From positions 1-60,954 of the forward strand of contig JAUYPV010000117.1 in assembly GCA_030697555.1 (NCBI GenBank): a stretch of 60,954 nucleotides of DNA, in the 5' to 3' direction. The first letter of the stretch is position 1, and every line of letters begins with the position of its first letter. Under the pieces are notes generated by a model. The model did not search any database, was not told the DNA's origin, and worked only from the letters and a program-made list of their open reading frames with translations. Positions 51,932-60,954 of the stretch are shown here, in pieces. Origin of the DNA: Hyphomonadaceae bacterium (lineage in GTDB: Bacteria > Pseudomonadota > Alphaproteobacteria > Caulobacterales > Hyphomonadaceae). A program made the translations under genes and the position numbers.

Positions 51932-52771
51932 TCAGGCGAGGCAGCGAGCATGCCAGCCGATGTGTTCCGCGATGAAGCTTGCTATGAAGAAGTATGAGTG
52001 GTCGTAGCCGTGCTGCATGCGAAGGGTGAGGCCCTGGCCCGCCTCGCGGCACGCCTGTTCCAGAAACTCTGGCTTGAGTTGTTCGGCCAGGAACTGATCG
52101 CCAAGACCCTGGTCGACGAGAATGTCGGGATAGTATCCGCGCGATACGCCGGCTCGGATAAGCTCGCAGGCATCGTGCGCGCGCCAGGTTTCTCGGTCGG
52201 GGCCAAGATAGGCTGTGAAGGCTTTCTCGCCCCACGGACAGTTCATCGGCGAAGAGATCGGTGCGAAGGCTGATACGGAGCGGAAGAGTTCCGGATGGCG
52301 CAGAGCGAAGGTGAGCGCGCCGTGGCCGCCCATGGAGTGGCCGGAGACGGAAAGTTTGACCGGATCACAGGGAAAGTTCGTGCGTATCGCCGCCACGAGA
52401 TCGCGGACGATGTAGGTTTCCATCTTGAAGTTGGGCGCCCAGGGGCTTTCAGTTGCATCGACGTAGAAGCCTGCGCCTTGCCCCAGATCATAGGCCGTAT
52501 CGTTGGCGATAGTCTCCCCGCGCGGTGACGTGTCGGGCGCCACAATCATCAGGCCTTCGGCCGCGGCCGCCGGGTAGGCCCCGGCCTTGGTGGTGAAGTT
52601 GTCCTCGGTGCAGGTGAGGCCAGACAGCCAGAGAAGGACAGGGAAGGGGCCGGGACCTTCCGGCGTGAAGACGCTGAACGTCATCGGCGTCCGCGTCGCT
52701 TCGCTTGCGTGCCGGCAATAGCGCAGCTCGCCGCCAGCAACGCGATAGGTTTTCACGGTTTCGACAGACAT
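51932..52771 (-). CDS. fghA: S-formylglutathione hydrolase
   Basis: A 279-residue esterase-D type enzyme hydrolysing S-formylglutathione to formate and glutathione in formaldehyde detoxification. 'LLWLSGLTCTEDNFTTKAGA' is a family signature, nucleophile Ser in 'LSVSGHSMGGHGALTFAL', His in 'MQHGYDHSYFFIASFI'. ATG 52771 gives the normal start ('SVETVKTYRVAGGELRY'). In the same direction as the class III alcohol dehydrogenase gene, with one small gene between. Confidence 0.95.
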   Translation of the reverse strand: MSVETVKTYRVAGGELRYCRHASEATRTPMTFSVFTPEGPGPFPVLLWLSGLTCTEDNFTTKAGAYPAAAAEGLMIVAPDTSPRGETIANDTAYDLGQGAGFYVDATESPWAPNFKMETYIVRDLVAAIRTNFPCDPVKLSVSGHSMGGHGALTFALRHPELFRSVSAFAPISSPMNCPWGEKAFTAYLGPDRETWRAHDACELIRAGVSRGYYPDILVDQGLGDQFLAEQLKPEFLEQACREAGQGLTLRMQHGYDHSYFFIASFIAEHIGWHARCLA

Positions 52772-52814
52772 GCCCCGTTCTACACAGGGCAAAGCCGATG
52801 GCTAGGCCGGGAGG

Positions 52815-53240
52815 TTATGGAAGGCCGTTGCGGTGGAGCACCTGGTAGAAGCCCTTGGCCGAGGGTCCCCAGACCGTGCCGTCATTGCCGCTCACGTCGA
52901 AGAAGCCGACATTGTGGGTGCGGGCGAGTTTCACGGCCTGGCGCTGGGCGTGGCGGGAGGCTTCCCACTGGAATGCAGCGAAGACGGCGCCGGGCGCGAA
53001 GCGGTATTCGGCGCGATTGTCGTTGTCGATGGCGGCGAGGCCTGCGTTGTCCGGTCCGCTCGTGGCCGGGAAGCCCTTGATCATGTCGCGATACCAGGCC
53101 TGCAGCGGGGCGCTGGCGACAACGGGATTGGTGACGAGCCTGCCATCGCCGGCGCGCGCCATGTCAGTGTACCACGACAGGAAGCCGATGCGGTCCGCCG
53201 GCGGGGCGGCGGGATCGAAGACGAGAAGGTCATAGCTCAT
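52815..53240 (-). CDS. Hypothetical protein between fghA and adhC
   Basis: A 141-residue soluble protein starting 'MSYDLLVFDPAAPPADRIGF' and containing 'FLSWYTDMARAGDG', 'EYRFAPGAVFAAFQWEASR' and 'RTHNVGFFDVSGNDGTVWGP'. It looks like a small family of unknown role with an N-terminal aspartate-rich strand; I cannot assign function. Its place in the glutathione-dependent formaldehyde pathway unit may be coincidental. Confidence 0.75.
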   Translation of the reverse strand: MSYDLLVFDPAAPPADRIGFLSWYTDMARAGDGRLVTNPVVASAPLQAWYRDMIKGFPATSGPDNAGLAAIDNDNRAEYRFAPGAVFAAFQWEASRHAQRQAVKLARTHNVGFFDVSGNDGTVWGPSAKGFYQVLHRNGLP

Positions 53241-53344
53241 TGGGGAGGCTCTTGGCGTTATCCGCCGGAACTTGCCCCAAGAGGACTTAAAAGTCCGCTA
53301 CGACGGGCGTTCAGATTTGATAAACCACAACCCGTAGTGGCCGA

Positions 53345-54454
<1,110 letters not shown>

Positions 54455-54557
54455 GGAACAGCCCCTGGGCAGGAAAATAACGTGGCGGCAAGTCGCCAGC
54501 TTCTGTTTGTCAGGTCAAGCGGAGAGGGGTATCGACAGCCGGAATAAGGAGTTCGGC

Positions 54558-56069
54558 ATGAGACGCATTGAGGGTTTCGTCAGCGGCAAAAGCGCGAAAG
54601 CGACCTCTGGCCGCGAGGGTGATGTCTTCAACCCCAATACGGGGGAGGTCCAGGCCAAGGTCGGCTTTGCCTCGAACTCGGATGTCGATGCGGCGGTGCA
54701 GGCGGCGGCCAAGGCGCATGTCGCCTGGAGCGCGGTGAACCCGCAGCGCCGGGCGCGCGTCATGTTCGAGTTCAAGCGGCTGGTCGAAGCCAATATGAAC
54801 CAGCTTGCCGAGATGCTCTCCAGTGAGCACGGCAAGGTGATTGCTGACTCGAAGGGCGACGTCCAGCGCGGCCTCGAAGTGATCGAGTTCGCCTGCGGCA
54901 TCCCGCACGCGCTGAAAGGCGAATACACCGAAGGCGCAGGTCCCGGCATCGACGTCTATTCGATGCGCCAACCCTTGGGAGTGGTCGCCGGCATCACGCC
55001 GTTCAACTTCCCGGCAATGATCCCGATGTGGATGTTCGGCGTCGCCATCGCCGTGGGCAACACCTTCGTGCTGAAGCCCTCGGAGAAGGATCCAAGCGTT
55101 CCGGTGCGGCTCGCCGAGCTGTTCATGGAAGCCGGAGCGGCGGCGGGCACGGATGTGAGCGGCGTGCTCAACGTCGTGCACGGCGACAAGGTGGCGGTCG
55201 ACGCGATCCTGCACCATCCGGAAGTCAGGGCGGTGAGCTTCGTCGGCTCGTCCGACATCGCGAGCTATATCTACCAGACCGGGGCTGCGAACGGGAAACG
55301 CGTGCAGGCGATGGGCGGGGCGAAGAACCATGGCATCGTGCTGCCGGACGCCGACATGGACCAGGTGGTGAAGGATCTCTCCGGGGCCGCGTTCGGCTCG
55401 GCTGGGGAGCGCTGCATGGCGCTGCCGGTCGTCGTGCCGGTGGGCAAGAAGACCGCGGACGAACTGCGCGACCGGATGGTCGCCGAAATGGAAACGCTGA
55501 AGGTCGGCGTGTCGACGGATACGGCAGCTCAGTATGGCCCGGTGGTGAGCGCGGCTCACCGCAGGAAGATCGCGGACTACATCCAGCTCGGCAAGGACGA
55601 GGGCGCTGACCTGGTGGTCGATGGCCGCAATTTCTCGCTGCAGGGCTATGAGAAGGGCTTTTTCATCGGGCCCTCCCTCTTTGACAATGTGAAGCCGGGC
55701 ATGAAGACCTATCACGAGGAAATCTTCGGGCCCGTGCTGCAGATCGTGCGCGCCAACACGTTCGAGGATGCCATCGCGCTGCCGAGCAAGCACCAGTACG
55801 GCAATGGTGTTGCGATCTTCACGCGCAACGGCCGTGCGGCGCGCGAGTTCGCAGCTAAGGTCAATGTCGGCATGGTGGGCATCAACGTGCCGATCCCCGT
55901 GCCGGTCGCCTACCACACCTTCGGCGGCTGGAAGCGCTCGGCCTTCGGCGACACCAACCAGCACGGCATGGAAGGCGTCAAGTTCTGGACCAAGGTGAAA
56001 ACCGTCACGGCAAGATGGCCTGAAGGGGATGTCGGAGATTCGAGCTTCGTCATTCCGACAATGAGGTAA
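54558..56069 (+). CDS. mmsA: Methylmalonate-semialdehyde dehydrogenase (CoA-acylating)
   Basis: A 503-residue aldehyde dehydrogenase that turns methylmalonate semialdehyde to propionyl-CoA in valine and inositol breakdown. 'VFNPNTGEVQAKVGFASNSD', 'GVVAGITPFNFPAMIPMWMF', 'KNHGIVLPDADMDQV' and the catalytic Cys in 'GSAGERCMALPVVVPVG' are MmsA hallmarks; the C terminus 'GGWKRSAFGDTNQHGMEGV' fits. AAGGAG lies six bases before ATG 54558. Leads mmsA, PhyH-like, mmsB. Confidence 0.96.
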   Translation: MRRIEGFVSGKSAKATSGREGDVFNPNTGEVQAKVGFASNSDVDAAVQAAAKAHVAWSAVNPQRRARVMFEFKRLVEANMNQLAEMLSSEHGKVIADSKGDVQRGLEVIEFACGIPHALKGEYTEGAGPGIDVYSMRQPLGVVAGITPFNFPAMIPMWMFGVAIAVGNTFVLKPSEKDPSVPVRLAELFMEAGAAAGTDVSGVLNVVHGDKVAVDAILHHPEVRAVSFVGSSDIASYIYQTGAANGKRVQAMGGAKNHGIVLPDADMDQVVKDLSGAAFGSAGERCMALPVVVPVGKKTADELRDRMVAEMETLKVGVSTDTAAQYGPVVSAAHRRKIADYIQLGKDEGADLVVDGRNFSLQGYEKGFFIGPSLFDNVKPGMKTYHEEIFGPVLQIVRANTFEDAIALPSKHQYGNGVAIFTRNGRAAREFAAKVNVGMVGINVPIPVPVAYHTFGGWKRSAFGDTNQHGMEGVKFWTKVKTVTARWPEGDVGDSSFVIPTMR

Positions 56070-56075
56070 TGCCGC

Positions 56076-56738
56076 ATGCCGGACGCAGCCAACGCGCTGG
56101 AAAGCGAAGGCTGCGTCTGGTTCCGCGGTGCGCTGAGCGAGACCAAACTGCGGGCGCTCGATCCCATCTGCGCGTTGGGCTCAGCGCCAGGCGCACGCAT
56201 CGCTCCGGCACCGGATCTCATCGCCGCGCTGGCACCTGTCGATCGCCTTGCGCAAAGCCTGCTTGCCGGAGCGCGGCCGGTGAGGGTGGTGGCGTTCAAC
56301 AAGACCGAGGCCGCCAACTGGGCCCTGCCGTGGCATCAGGACCGCGTGATCGCCGTCCGCGAGCGGGTCGAGACGCCCGGCTTCGTCAACTGGACGCGCA
56401 AATCCGGTGTCTGGCATGTCGAGCCGCCGATCGGCCTACTCGAGCGCATGCTGTTCCTGCGTGTCCATCTCGATGCCGCCGACGTTGAAAGCGCATGCCT
56501 CGTAGTCGCGACAGGATCACATTCACGCGGCAAGGTTCCAGATGACCGCGCGGAAGGCATTGCCTCTGCCGCCGTCACGGAGCAATGCATTGCGCAACGT
56601 GGCGACGTATTGGCGGCGAAAGCCCTGATCCTTCACCGGTCAGGCGCCTCGCGCCGCCCAACAAGCCGCCGCGCTATCCGTATCGACTACAGCGCCGAAC
56701 AATTGCAGGCGCCTCTGCAATGGGAGTTCTCAACATGA
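56076..56738 (+). CDS. Phytanoyl-CoA dioxygenase (PhyH) family protein
   Basis: A 220-residue Fe(II)/2-oxoglutarate dioxygenase. The iron-binding HxD is in 'LPWHQDRVIAV', the distal His and the 2-oxoglutarate Arg in 'ILHRSGASRRPTSRRAIRID'. Substrate unknown; it starts six bases after mmsA and overlaps mmsB by four (ATGA), so it is probably linked to branched-chain catabolism. Confidence 0.88.
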   Translation: MPDAANALESEGCVWFRGALSETKLRALDPICALGSAPGARIAPAPDLIAALAPVDRLAQSLLAGARPVRVVAFNKTEAANWALPWHQDRVIAVRERVETPGFVNWTRKSGVWHVEPPIGLLERMLFLRVHLDAADVESACLVVATGSHSRGKVPDDRAEGIASAAVTEQCIAQRGDVLAAKALILHRSGASRRPTSRRAIRIDYSAEQLQAPLQWEFST

Positions 56739-57631
56739 CCCGCATCGCATTCATTGGCCTTGGAAACATGGGCGGCGGCATGGCCGCGCGGCAGGTTGTG
56801 GGCGGGCGCGAGGTGTATGCGTTCGATCTGTCCGAAGCGGCGGTGAAAAAAGCCGTGGGGGCGGGGGCGCACGCCGCAGGGAGCGTTGCGAAGGCGGTTG
56901 AAGGCGCGGATGTGGTCATCACCATGCTGCCGGCGGGGCCGAATGTGCGGAAGGTCTATGACGAACATATCCTTCCGCATGCGCCGAAGTCTGCGTTGCT
57001 GATCGACTGTTCCACCATCGACGTCGAAAGCGCGCGGGCTGTTGCCAAGCAGGCCAAGGAGGCCGGCTTCCGGTTTGCGGATGCGCCGGTGTCGGGCGGC
57101 ACGGCGGCGGCGGATGCGGGGACGCTCGCCTTCATGGTGGGGTGCGAGGAGAAGGATTTCGCCAACGTCGAAGAGACGCTGAAGCCGATGTCGCGCGTCA
57201 CCATCCGTGCGGGCGACCATGGGGCGGGGCAGGCGGCCAAGATCTGCAACAACATGCTGCTCGGCATTTCGATGATCGGCACGTGCGAGGCGTTTGCACT
57301 GGCTGAGCGGCTGGGACTGGCGGCGGATCGCTTCTTCGAGATCGCGTCGAAGTCTTCGGGGCAGTGCTGGTCGCTCACGACCTATTCGCCCTGGCCCGGC
57401 GTCGGGCCACAGACGCCATCGGACCGCAACTATGAAGGCGGGTTCGCGGCGGGGATGATGCTGAAGGATCTGAAGCTCGCGCAGGAAGCCGCGGCCAAGG
57501 CGGGCGCGACGACGCCGCTGGGTGCGCAGGCGGAAGCGATCTATGCGCTGTTCGATCGGCTGGGCTTTGCAGGCAAGGATTTTTCGGCCGTCCAGCAGCT
57601 CCTGCGGGGCGATCTCGCACGCCTGAAATAG
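56735..57631 (+). CDS. mmsB: 3-hydroxyisobutyrate dehydrogenase
   Basis: A 298-residue beta-hydroxyacid dehydrogenase converting 3-hydroxyisobutyrate to methylmalonate semialdehyde, the step before MmsA. NAD motif 'IAFIGLGNMGGGMAARQVVG', substrate loop 'FADAPVSGGTAAADAGTLAF', catalytic Lys in 'GAGQAAKICNNMLLGISMIG'. ATG 56735 overlaps the PhyH-like stop; an in-frame ATG at 56720 is also possible. Convergent with pgsA (8-base gap). Confidence 0.95.
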   Translation: MTRIAFIGLGNMGGGMAARQVVGGREVYAFDLSEAAVKKAVGAGAHAAGSVAKAVEGADVVITMLPAGPNVRKVYDEHILPHAPKSALLIDCSTIDVESARAVAKQAKEAGFRFADAPVSGGTAAADAGTLAFMVGCEEKDFANVEETLKPMSRVTIRAGDHGAGQAAKICNNMLLGISMIGTCEAFALAERLGLAADRFFEIASKSSGQCWSLTTYSPWPGVGPQTPSDRNYEGGFAAGMMLKDLKLAQEAAAKAGATTPLGAQAEAIYALFDRLGFAGKDFSAVQQLLRGDLARLK

Positions 57632-57639
57632 TTCGCGTT

Positions 57640-58287
57640 TCAGGTCTGGTTTTTCTTCGCTGTGAGATACTGGAACGCCGTGTAGGCCGAGAGCGCCGCC
57701 GCGAGCACGAGCAGGGCAAGCCAGACCTGCGGGAGTATAGGCGGAACATCGACCAGCTCGCCCAGACCGAGTGCTTTTGCATTGGCCAGCACTGCGATGA
57801 TTACCAGGAGAACGCCGACGACGAACAGTTCGAGTGCGGTCTTCCATTTTGCCAGTGACGACACGCGGACGCCTTCGCCGTCGGGCGAGAGCATGCGCAG
57901 GACGGTCATTGTCACATCTCGCGCAATGATCACCGCGGTGGCGATCGCAACGATTGGCCAGGCGGGATCGTCGTTTCGCCAGATGCCGATCGCGGCGGCG
58001 AGAAGCGGAAGGCCGACGAGGGCCTTGTCCGCGATCGGATCGATCAGCCGGCCGAATTTCGAGTGCGCATCGAAGGCGCGTGCGGCCATGCCGTCGAACA
58101 GGTCGGTCAGCGCGGCGACGAGGAAGAGGATCGCGGCTGCGAGCGCAAAGCCGCCTTGCGCCTCCTTGCCGGCGGAAAACGTCTGCGCTTCCAACGGTGG
58201 GCTCACAGCCATCCAGAACAGCCAGGCGATCACCGGTGCGAGGATCAGGCGCAGGAGCGTCAGCGCGTTGGGGATCTGCTTCAGCAT
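57640..58287 (-). CDS. pgsA: CDP-diacylglycerol-glycerol-3-phosphate phosphatidyltransferase-like
   Basis: A 215-residue membrane protein of the CDP-alcohol phosphatidyltransferase family with about six helices. The catalytic motif DxxDGxxARx8Gx3Dx3D is complete in 'DLFDGMAARAFDAHSKFGR' followed by 'LIDPIADK'. 'LKQIPNALTLLRLILAPVIA' is the PgsA-type N terminus from ATG 58287. Makes phosphatidylglycerol phosphate. Divergent from the TonB receptor gene. Confidence 0.9.
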   Translation of the reverse strand: MLKQIPNALTLLRLILAPVIAWLFWMAVSPPLEAQTFSAGKEAQGGFALAAAILFLVAALTDLFDGMAARAFDAHSKFGRLIDPIADKALVGLPLLAAAIGIWRNDDPAWPIVAIATAVIIARDVTMTVLRMLSPDGEGVRVSSLAKWKTALELFVVGVLLVIIAVLANAKALGLGELVDVPPILPQVWLALLVLAAALSAYTAFQYLTAKKNQT

Positions 58288-58379
58288 CCGGACTCCGTAG
58301 AGCGCCGGGCGCACGCGCCGCAAGTCCATGATTTCGGGGCATCAAGAAGGGGCTTGAAACGCCAGATGTTATACCATAG

Positions 58380-58394
58380 CGTTACAATGTAACG
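58380..58394. promoter_or_regulatory. Zur-like palindrome upstream of ZnuD-like receptor
   Basis: CGTTACAATGTAACG is a perfect 7-bp inverted repeat with a single central base, preceded by a further GTTATA at 58368-58373. Its GTTAC/GTAAC arms and place 16 bases before the receptor ATG fit a zinc-uptake (Zur/Fur-family) operator. Confidence 0.55.
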
Positions 58395-58409
58395 TGTGCG
58401 GAGGACTTC

Positions 58410-60440
58410 ATGCTTTTGGCGTCGAGACTGGCGATTGGCGTTGCTGCGCTGGGGCTTCTGGGCCCTGCAGCTTTTGCGCAGGTGACGCCCGGACAGGCTG
58501 GCGCGGTCCAGGCCCCGGACGATGGCGGCGATGTCGTCGTCGTCACCGGCATCGGACCGGCGCGGACGAGCGACGAGCTGATCGCTTCGACCACCGTGCT
58601 GGAAGCTGAAGACGTCACCGACAGGCTTGCGGGCGGACTGGGCGACACGCTTGCTGGACTGCCCGGTGTGGCGAGCACGGCGTTCGCGCCGGGCGCGAGC
58701 CGGCCGATCATCCGCGGCCTCGGAGCGGAGCGGGTGCAGGTGTTGGCCAACGGCATCGGTGTGATCGACGCCTCCGCCGCCAGCCCCGACCACGCGGTGA
58801 CCAGTGATCCGCTCGGCGCGGAGCGCATCGAGATCCTGCGCGGGCCGGCCTCTCTTGCTTACGGCGGAGGCGCGACCGGCGGTGTGGTCAACGTGATCGA
58901 TGGCCTGATCGTGGAGAAGCTGCCGGAGAAGGATTTCTCCGGCGCGGTCTATGGCGGGCTGACCAGCGCGGATGAGGGCAAGCAGGCGGCGGCGCGAGCA
59001 GCGGTGAAGTTCGGGCAGTTCGTCGCGGTGGTGAATGGCAGCTATCTCGACACGGATGATATCGACATTCCGGGCTTTGCGTTGTCGCAGGCGGCGCGCG
59101 ATGAAGCAATCGCCGGCGGCGCCGATCCGGCCGACTTTGCACACGGCACGCTGCCCAACTCGGCGGTCGAGACCAAGTCGCTCAGCGGCGGCCTCTCCTG
59201 GGTTGGCGACGGCGCCTTCCTTGGCGGCGGCGTGCGGCGTCTCGAGAGCAACTACGGCAACGTCGCCGAGGAGACGGTGTTCATCGAGATGGAGCAGACC
59301 CGCTACGACATGCGCGGCGGGATCAATTTCGAAGGCCCGATCCGGTCGCTGAAGGGCTGGGGTTCGGTCGTTGACTACGAGCACACCGAGTTCGAAGGAC
59401 CCGGCGAGCCGGGCACTGTGTTCACCAACGAAGGTTGGGAGGGGCGCATCGAAGCGGCGCATGCGCCGATCGGCGGCGTCGAGGGAAGCCTTGGCGTGCA
59501 GGCCTCGGAACGCGATTTCGCGGCGCTCGGTGACGAGTCCCTGATCGGCCCCACGACAACGAAACAGACCGGCATTTTCGCCTACGAAACTTATGACCGC
59601 GGAACCTGGGGACTTGAAGGCGGCCTGCGCTTCGACGATGTCGACGTCGACAATATCGTTGGCGGCGCGCGCGGATTCGACGCCTGGAATGCTTCTTTTG
59701 GTGCGCATGTTCACCTGGGCGACAATGTGTTCCTGGGTGGATCGGTGTCGCGCACCGAGCGGGCGCCGACCGACATCGAGCTGTTCGCCGACGGACCTCA
59801 CCTGGCGACCGAACAGTTCGAGGTGGGCGACGACACGCTGACGACCGAAGAGGGCGTCAACTACGAGCTGACCGCGCGCTGGGAAGGCGACGCCGTGAAC
59901 GTCTCCGGCAGCGTCTACCGGTTCGATTTCGATAGCTTCATCTATCTCGAGGACACCGGCGTCGTGGTTCCCGGGCCGGAGGGCGACCTGCCAGTTTTCC
60001 AGTTTGTGCAGGCTGGCGCAAACTTCACCGGCTTTGAAGTGTCGGCGGATGCGCAGCTCGGCAATGCGCTGGGCGTCGACTGGAAGACCGATGGCTCCGT
60101 CGATTTCGTTCGCGCCGAGCTGGATGCCGGCGGCAACCTGCCGCTGATCCCGCCGATGACGGTCAATGCCGGCATCGAGGGTGAGCGGGGCATCTTCACC
60201 GGCCGCCTCGAGGCGCAGTACGGCGCCGAGCAGGATGAGGTCGCCGCGTTCGAGACGCCGACGGACGACTATCTCACCTTCGATGCGCGCCTCGGCATTG
60301 CGTTGACCAGCAACGTCAAACTGATGCTCGAAGCGCGGAACCTCACCGACGAGGAGGTGCGCGTGCATGCCTCGCCGCTGAAGGAGTTTGCACCGATGCC
60401 GGGCCGGAATTTCAGGGTAGCGCTGCGGGCAGAGTTCTGA
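58410..60440 (+). CDS. TonB-dependent receptor, ZnuD-like
   Basis: A 676-residue outer-membrane receptor. Signal peptide 'LAIGVAALGLLGPAAFAQ', TonB-box-like 'DVVVVTGI', plug domain with 'RPIIRGLGAERVQVLANGIG' and 'LGAERIEILRGPASLAYGGG', then a 22-strand barrel ending in 'NFRVALRAEF' with terminal Phe. The plug wording, including 'SPDHAVTSDPL', is typical of ZnuD-type zinc receptors. GGAGGA precedes ATG 58410, and a Zur-like palindrome lies upstream. Confidence 0.92.
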   Translation: MLLASRLAIGVAALGLLGPAAFAQVTPGQAGAVQAPDDGGDVVVVTGIGPARTSDELIASTTVLEAEDVTDRLAGGLGDTLAGLPGVASTAFAPGASRPIIRGLGAERVQVLANGIGVIDASAASPDHAVTSDPLGAERIEILRGPASLAYGGGATGGVVNVIDGLIVEKLPEKDFSGAVYGGLTSADEGKQAAARAAVKFGQFVAVVNGSYLDTDDIDIPGFALSQAARDEAIAGGADPADFAHGTLPNSAVETKSLSGGLSWVGDGAFLGGGVRRLESNYGNVAEETVFIEMEQTRYDMRGGINFEGPIRSLKGWGSVVDYEHTEFEGPGEPGTVFTNEGWEGRIEAAHAPIGGVEGSLGVQASERDFAALGDESLIGPTTTKQTGIFAYETYDRGTWGLEGGLRFDDVDVDNIVGGARGFDAWNASFGAHVHLGDNVFLGGSVSRTERAPTDIELFADGPHLATEQFEVGDDTLTTEEGVNYELTARWEGDAVNVSGSVYRFDFDSFIYLEDTGVVVPGPEGDLPVFQFVQAGANFTGFEVSADAQLGNALGVDWKTDGSVDFVRAELDAGGNLPLIPPMTVNAGIEGERGIFTGRLEAQYGAEQDEVAAFETPTDDYLTFDARLGIALTSNVKLMLEARNLTDEEVRVHASPLKEFAPMPGRNFRVALRAEF

Positions 60441-60457
60441 GGCTCGCTTCGATCGCT

Positions 60458-60485
60458 GGCGAATAGGGAGTGGCGAGTAGGGAGT
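60458..60485. repeat. Tandem 14-bp direct repeat
   Basis: GGCGAATAGGGAGT (60458-60471) is followed at once by GGCGAGTAGGGAGT (60472-60485), one mismatch. Confidence 0.7.
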
Positions 60486-60516
60486 AGTTGTTTCCTTCGG
60501 CTTTCCCTGTGCGGTC

Positions 60517-60554
60517 ATCCTCGGGTAAGGAGCGAAGCTCCGCATCCCGGGGAT
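60517..60554. repeat. REP-like palindrome 1
   Basis: ATCCTCGGG (60517-60525) faces CCCGGGGAT (60546-60554) with one G-T type mismatch, enclosing a smaller hairpin GGAGC-GAA-GCTCC (60529-60541). Confidence 0.6.
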
Positions 60555-60608
60555 CTTGGTTGGCGCTTCATTGGGAGTCTCACAAGTTCCATCGCCTTTC
60601 GAACCGAG

Positions 60609-60631
60609 ATTCTCGGGACAGGCCCGAGAAT
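60609..60631. repeat. REP-like palindrome 2
   Basis: ATTCTCGGG (60609-60617) and CCCGAGAAT (60623-60631) form a perfect 9-bp stem with a 5-base loop, of the CTCGGG/CCCGAG type common in intergenic REP elements of alphaproteobacteria. Confidence 0.65.
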
Positions 60632-60954
60632 GACTCGTGGTGGGATTGGGGCTTCAATTTCAAACATCAGGCGCAGCTCAGCTTTCGCACGGGCGCGCCG
60701 CCCTGCGGGTTGCTGTGTGCGCCTCCTGATGGAGGGCCGGGGACGCGGGATCGCCCGCGTGGTTTGGCTTCGCTGGTTGCCCAGCTCTACCGGCAGACAA
60801 GAAGAAACGCGAAATCCCGCGCCCCCGCGTCCGTTAGATCAGCGGCCTCGGACAAGGCGGTCGTTTCACGCCTCTGCCGTGGGTGTCGCCGCCGGCGTGC
60901 AGGCTGCAGGCGTTCAGCCCTGCAGTCCCTGGATATCCCTCCCACTTGGCCGGA

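Larger units (their letters stand above)
60441..60954. other. Gene-free region with repeats at window end
   Basis: No convincing gene. It holds a 14-bp tandem repeat (60458-60485), two REP-like palindromes (60517-60554 and 60609-60631) and a GC-rich hairpin (CGCGGG/CCCGCG near 60748-60763). Confidence 0.5.

Noticed and set aside
56687-58345. 552-codon frame antisense to mmsB and overlapping pgsA
   Set aside because: Arginine-rich shadow composition; the sense frames are standard enzymes.
58281-60545. 754-codon frame antisense to the TonB receptor
   Set aside because: High GC makes long antisense frames common; its sequence is Arg/His/Asp-rich without domains, while the plus-strand receptor is complete and convincing.

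Overview
The window is GC-rich DNA, best explained as the chromosome of an alphaproteobacterium. Support comes from the Fix/Cco-type high-affinity respiration genes with FixK-type operators, a FixL-like kinase, an HvrA-type H-NS protein, a fused indolepyruvate oxidoreductase and a ZnuD-like receptor. Genus cannot be fixed from the sequence; a Caulobacterales/Hyphomonadales-like or Rhizobiales-like bacterium fits. No rRNA, IS element, integrase or CRISPR array was seen. One tRNA gene (anticodon CAT) lies at 8037-8113.

Layout. (1) 1-8036, left flank: a gene-free leader, a membrane protein, an Lrp regulator divergent from a 1157-residue indolepyruvate:ferredoxin oxidoreductase, a secreted protein, a MAPEG protein and an FAD oxidoreductase. 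(2) 8114-50998, an apparent accessory block that starts at the 3' end of the tRNA. The last 19 bases of the tRNA (8095-8113) recur with one mismatch at 50999-51017, so the roughly 43 kb between look like a genomic island without a recognisable integrase. (3) 51018-60954, right flank: pilin-like ORF, H-NS protein, glutathione-dependent formaldehyde oxidation (fghA, class III ADH), valine catabolism (mmsA, PhyH-like, mmsB), pgsA-like synthase, ZnuD-like TonB receptor behind a Zur-like palindrome, then REP-like palindromes.

The island holds two blocks. From 8.3 to 45.5 kb lies a low-oxygen block: complete ccoNOQP-GHIS (cbb3 oxidase and its assembly genes), hemN, a FixL-like haem-PAS hybrid kinase next to an OmpR-type response regulator, a FixK-like activator, three universal stress proteins, two host-attachment-type proteins, a triple-BON protein, a beta-CASP metallo-hydrolase, an acyl-CoA synthetase fused to an acetyltransferase, a lipid kinase, an SDR, a P-type ATPase, five small monohaem cytochromes c of one type, three lipoprotein-like proteins with a C-terminal CxxCH, and several small unknown exported proteins. 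Eighteen copies of a TTGA/C-N6-T/GCAA (FixK/FNR) motif, fourteen exact and four with one mismatch, sit in front of nearly all transcription units between 9.98 and 44.16 kb; none was noticed elsewhere. From 45.5 to 51 kb lie a chrB-ocd-gst-chrA chromate operon, an exported Fe/Mn superoxide dismutase and a LysR regulator, with a different palindromic motif (CTCATG).

Inferred logic: falling oxygen is sensed by the FixL-like kinase, the signal reaches the FixK-like regulator (which lacks FNR iron-sulfur cysteines and so probably does not sense oxygen itself), and FixK switches on cbb3 respiration, haem synthesis, a set of periplasmic c-type electron carriers and a dormancy-like stress programme. 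The least described parts are the two exported cytochrome families, the four-gene unit at 36655-37824 with a 33-residue membrane peptide, and the pairing of a Cys/Met/His lipoprotein with an I9-like protein at 13567-14339.
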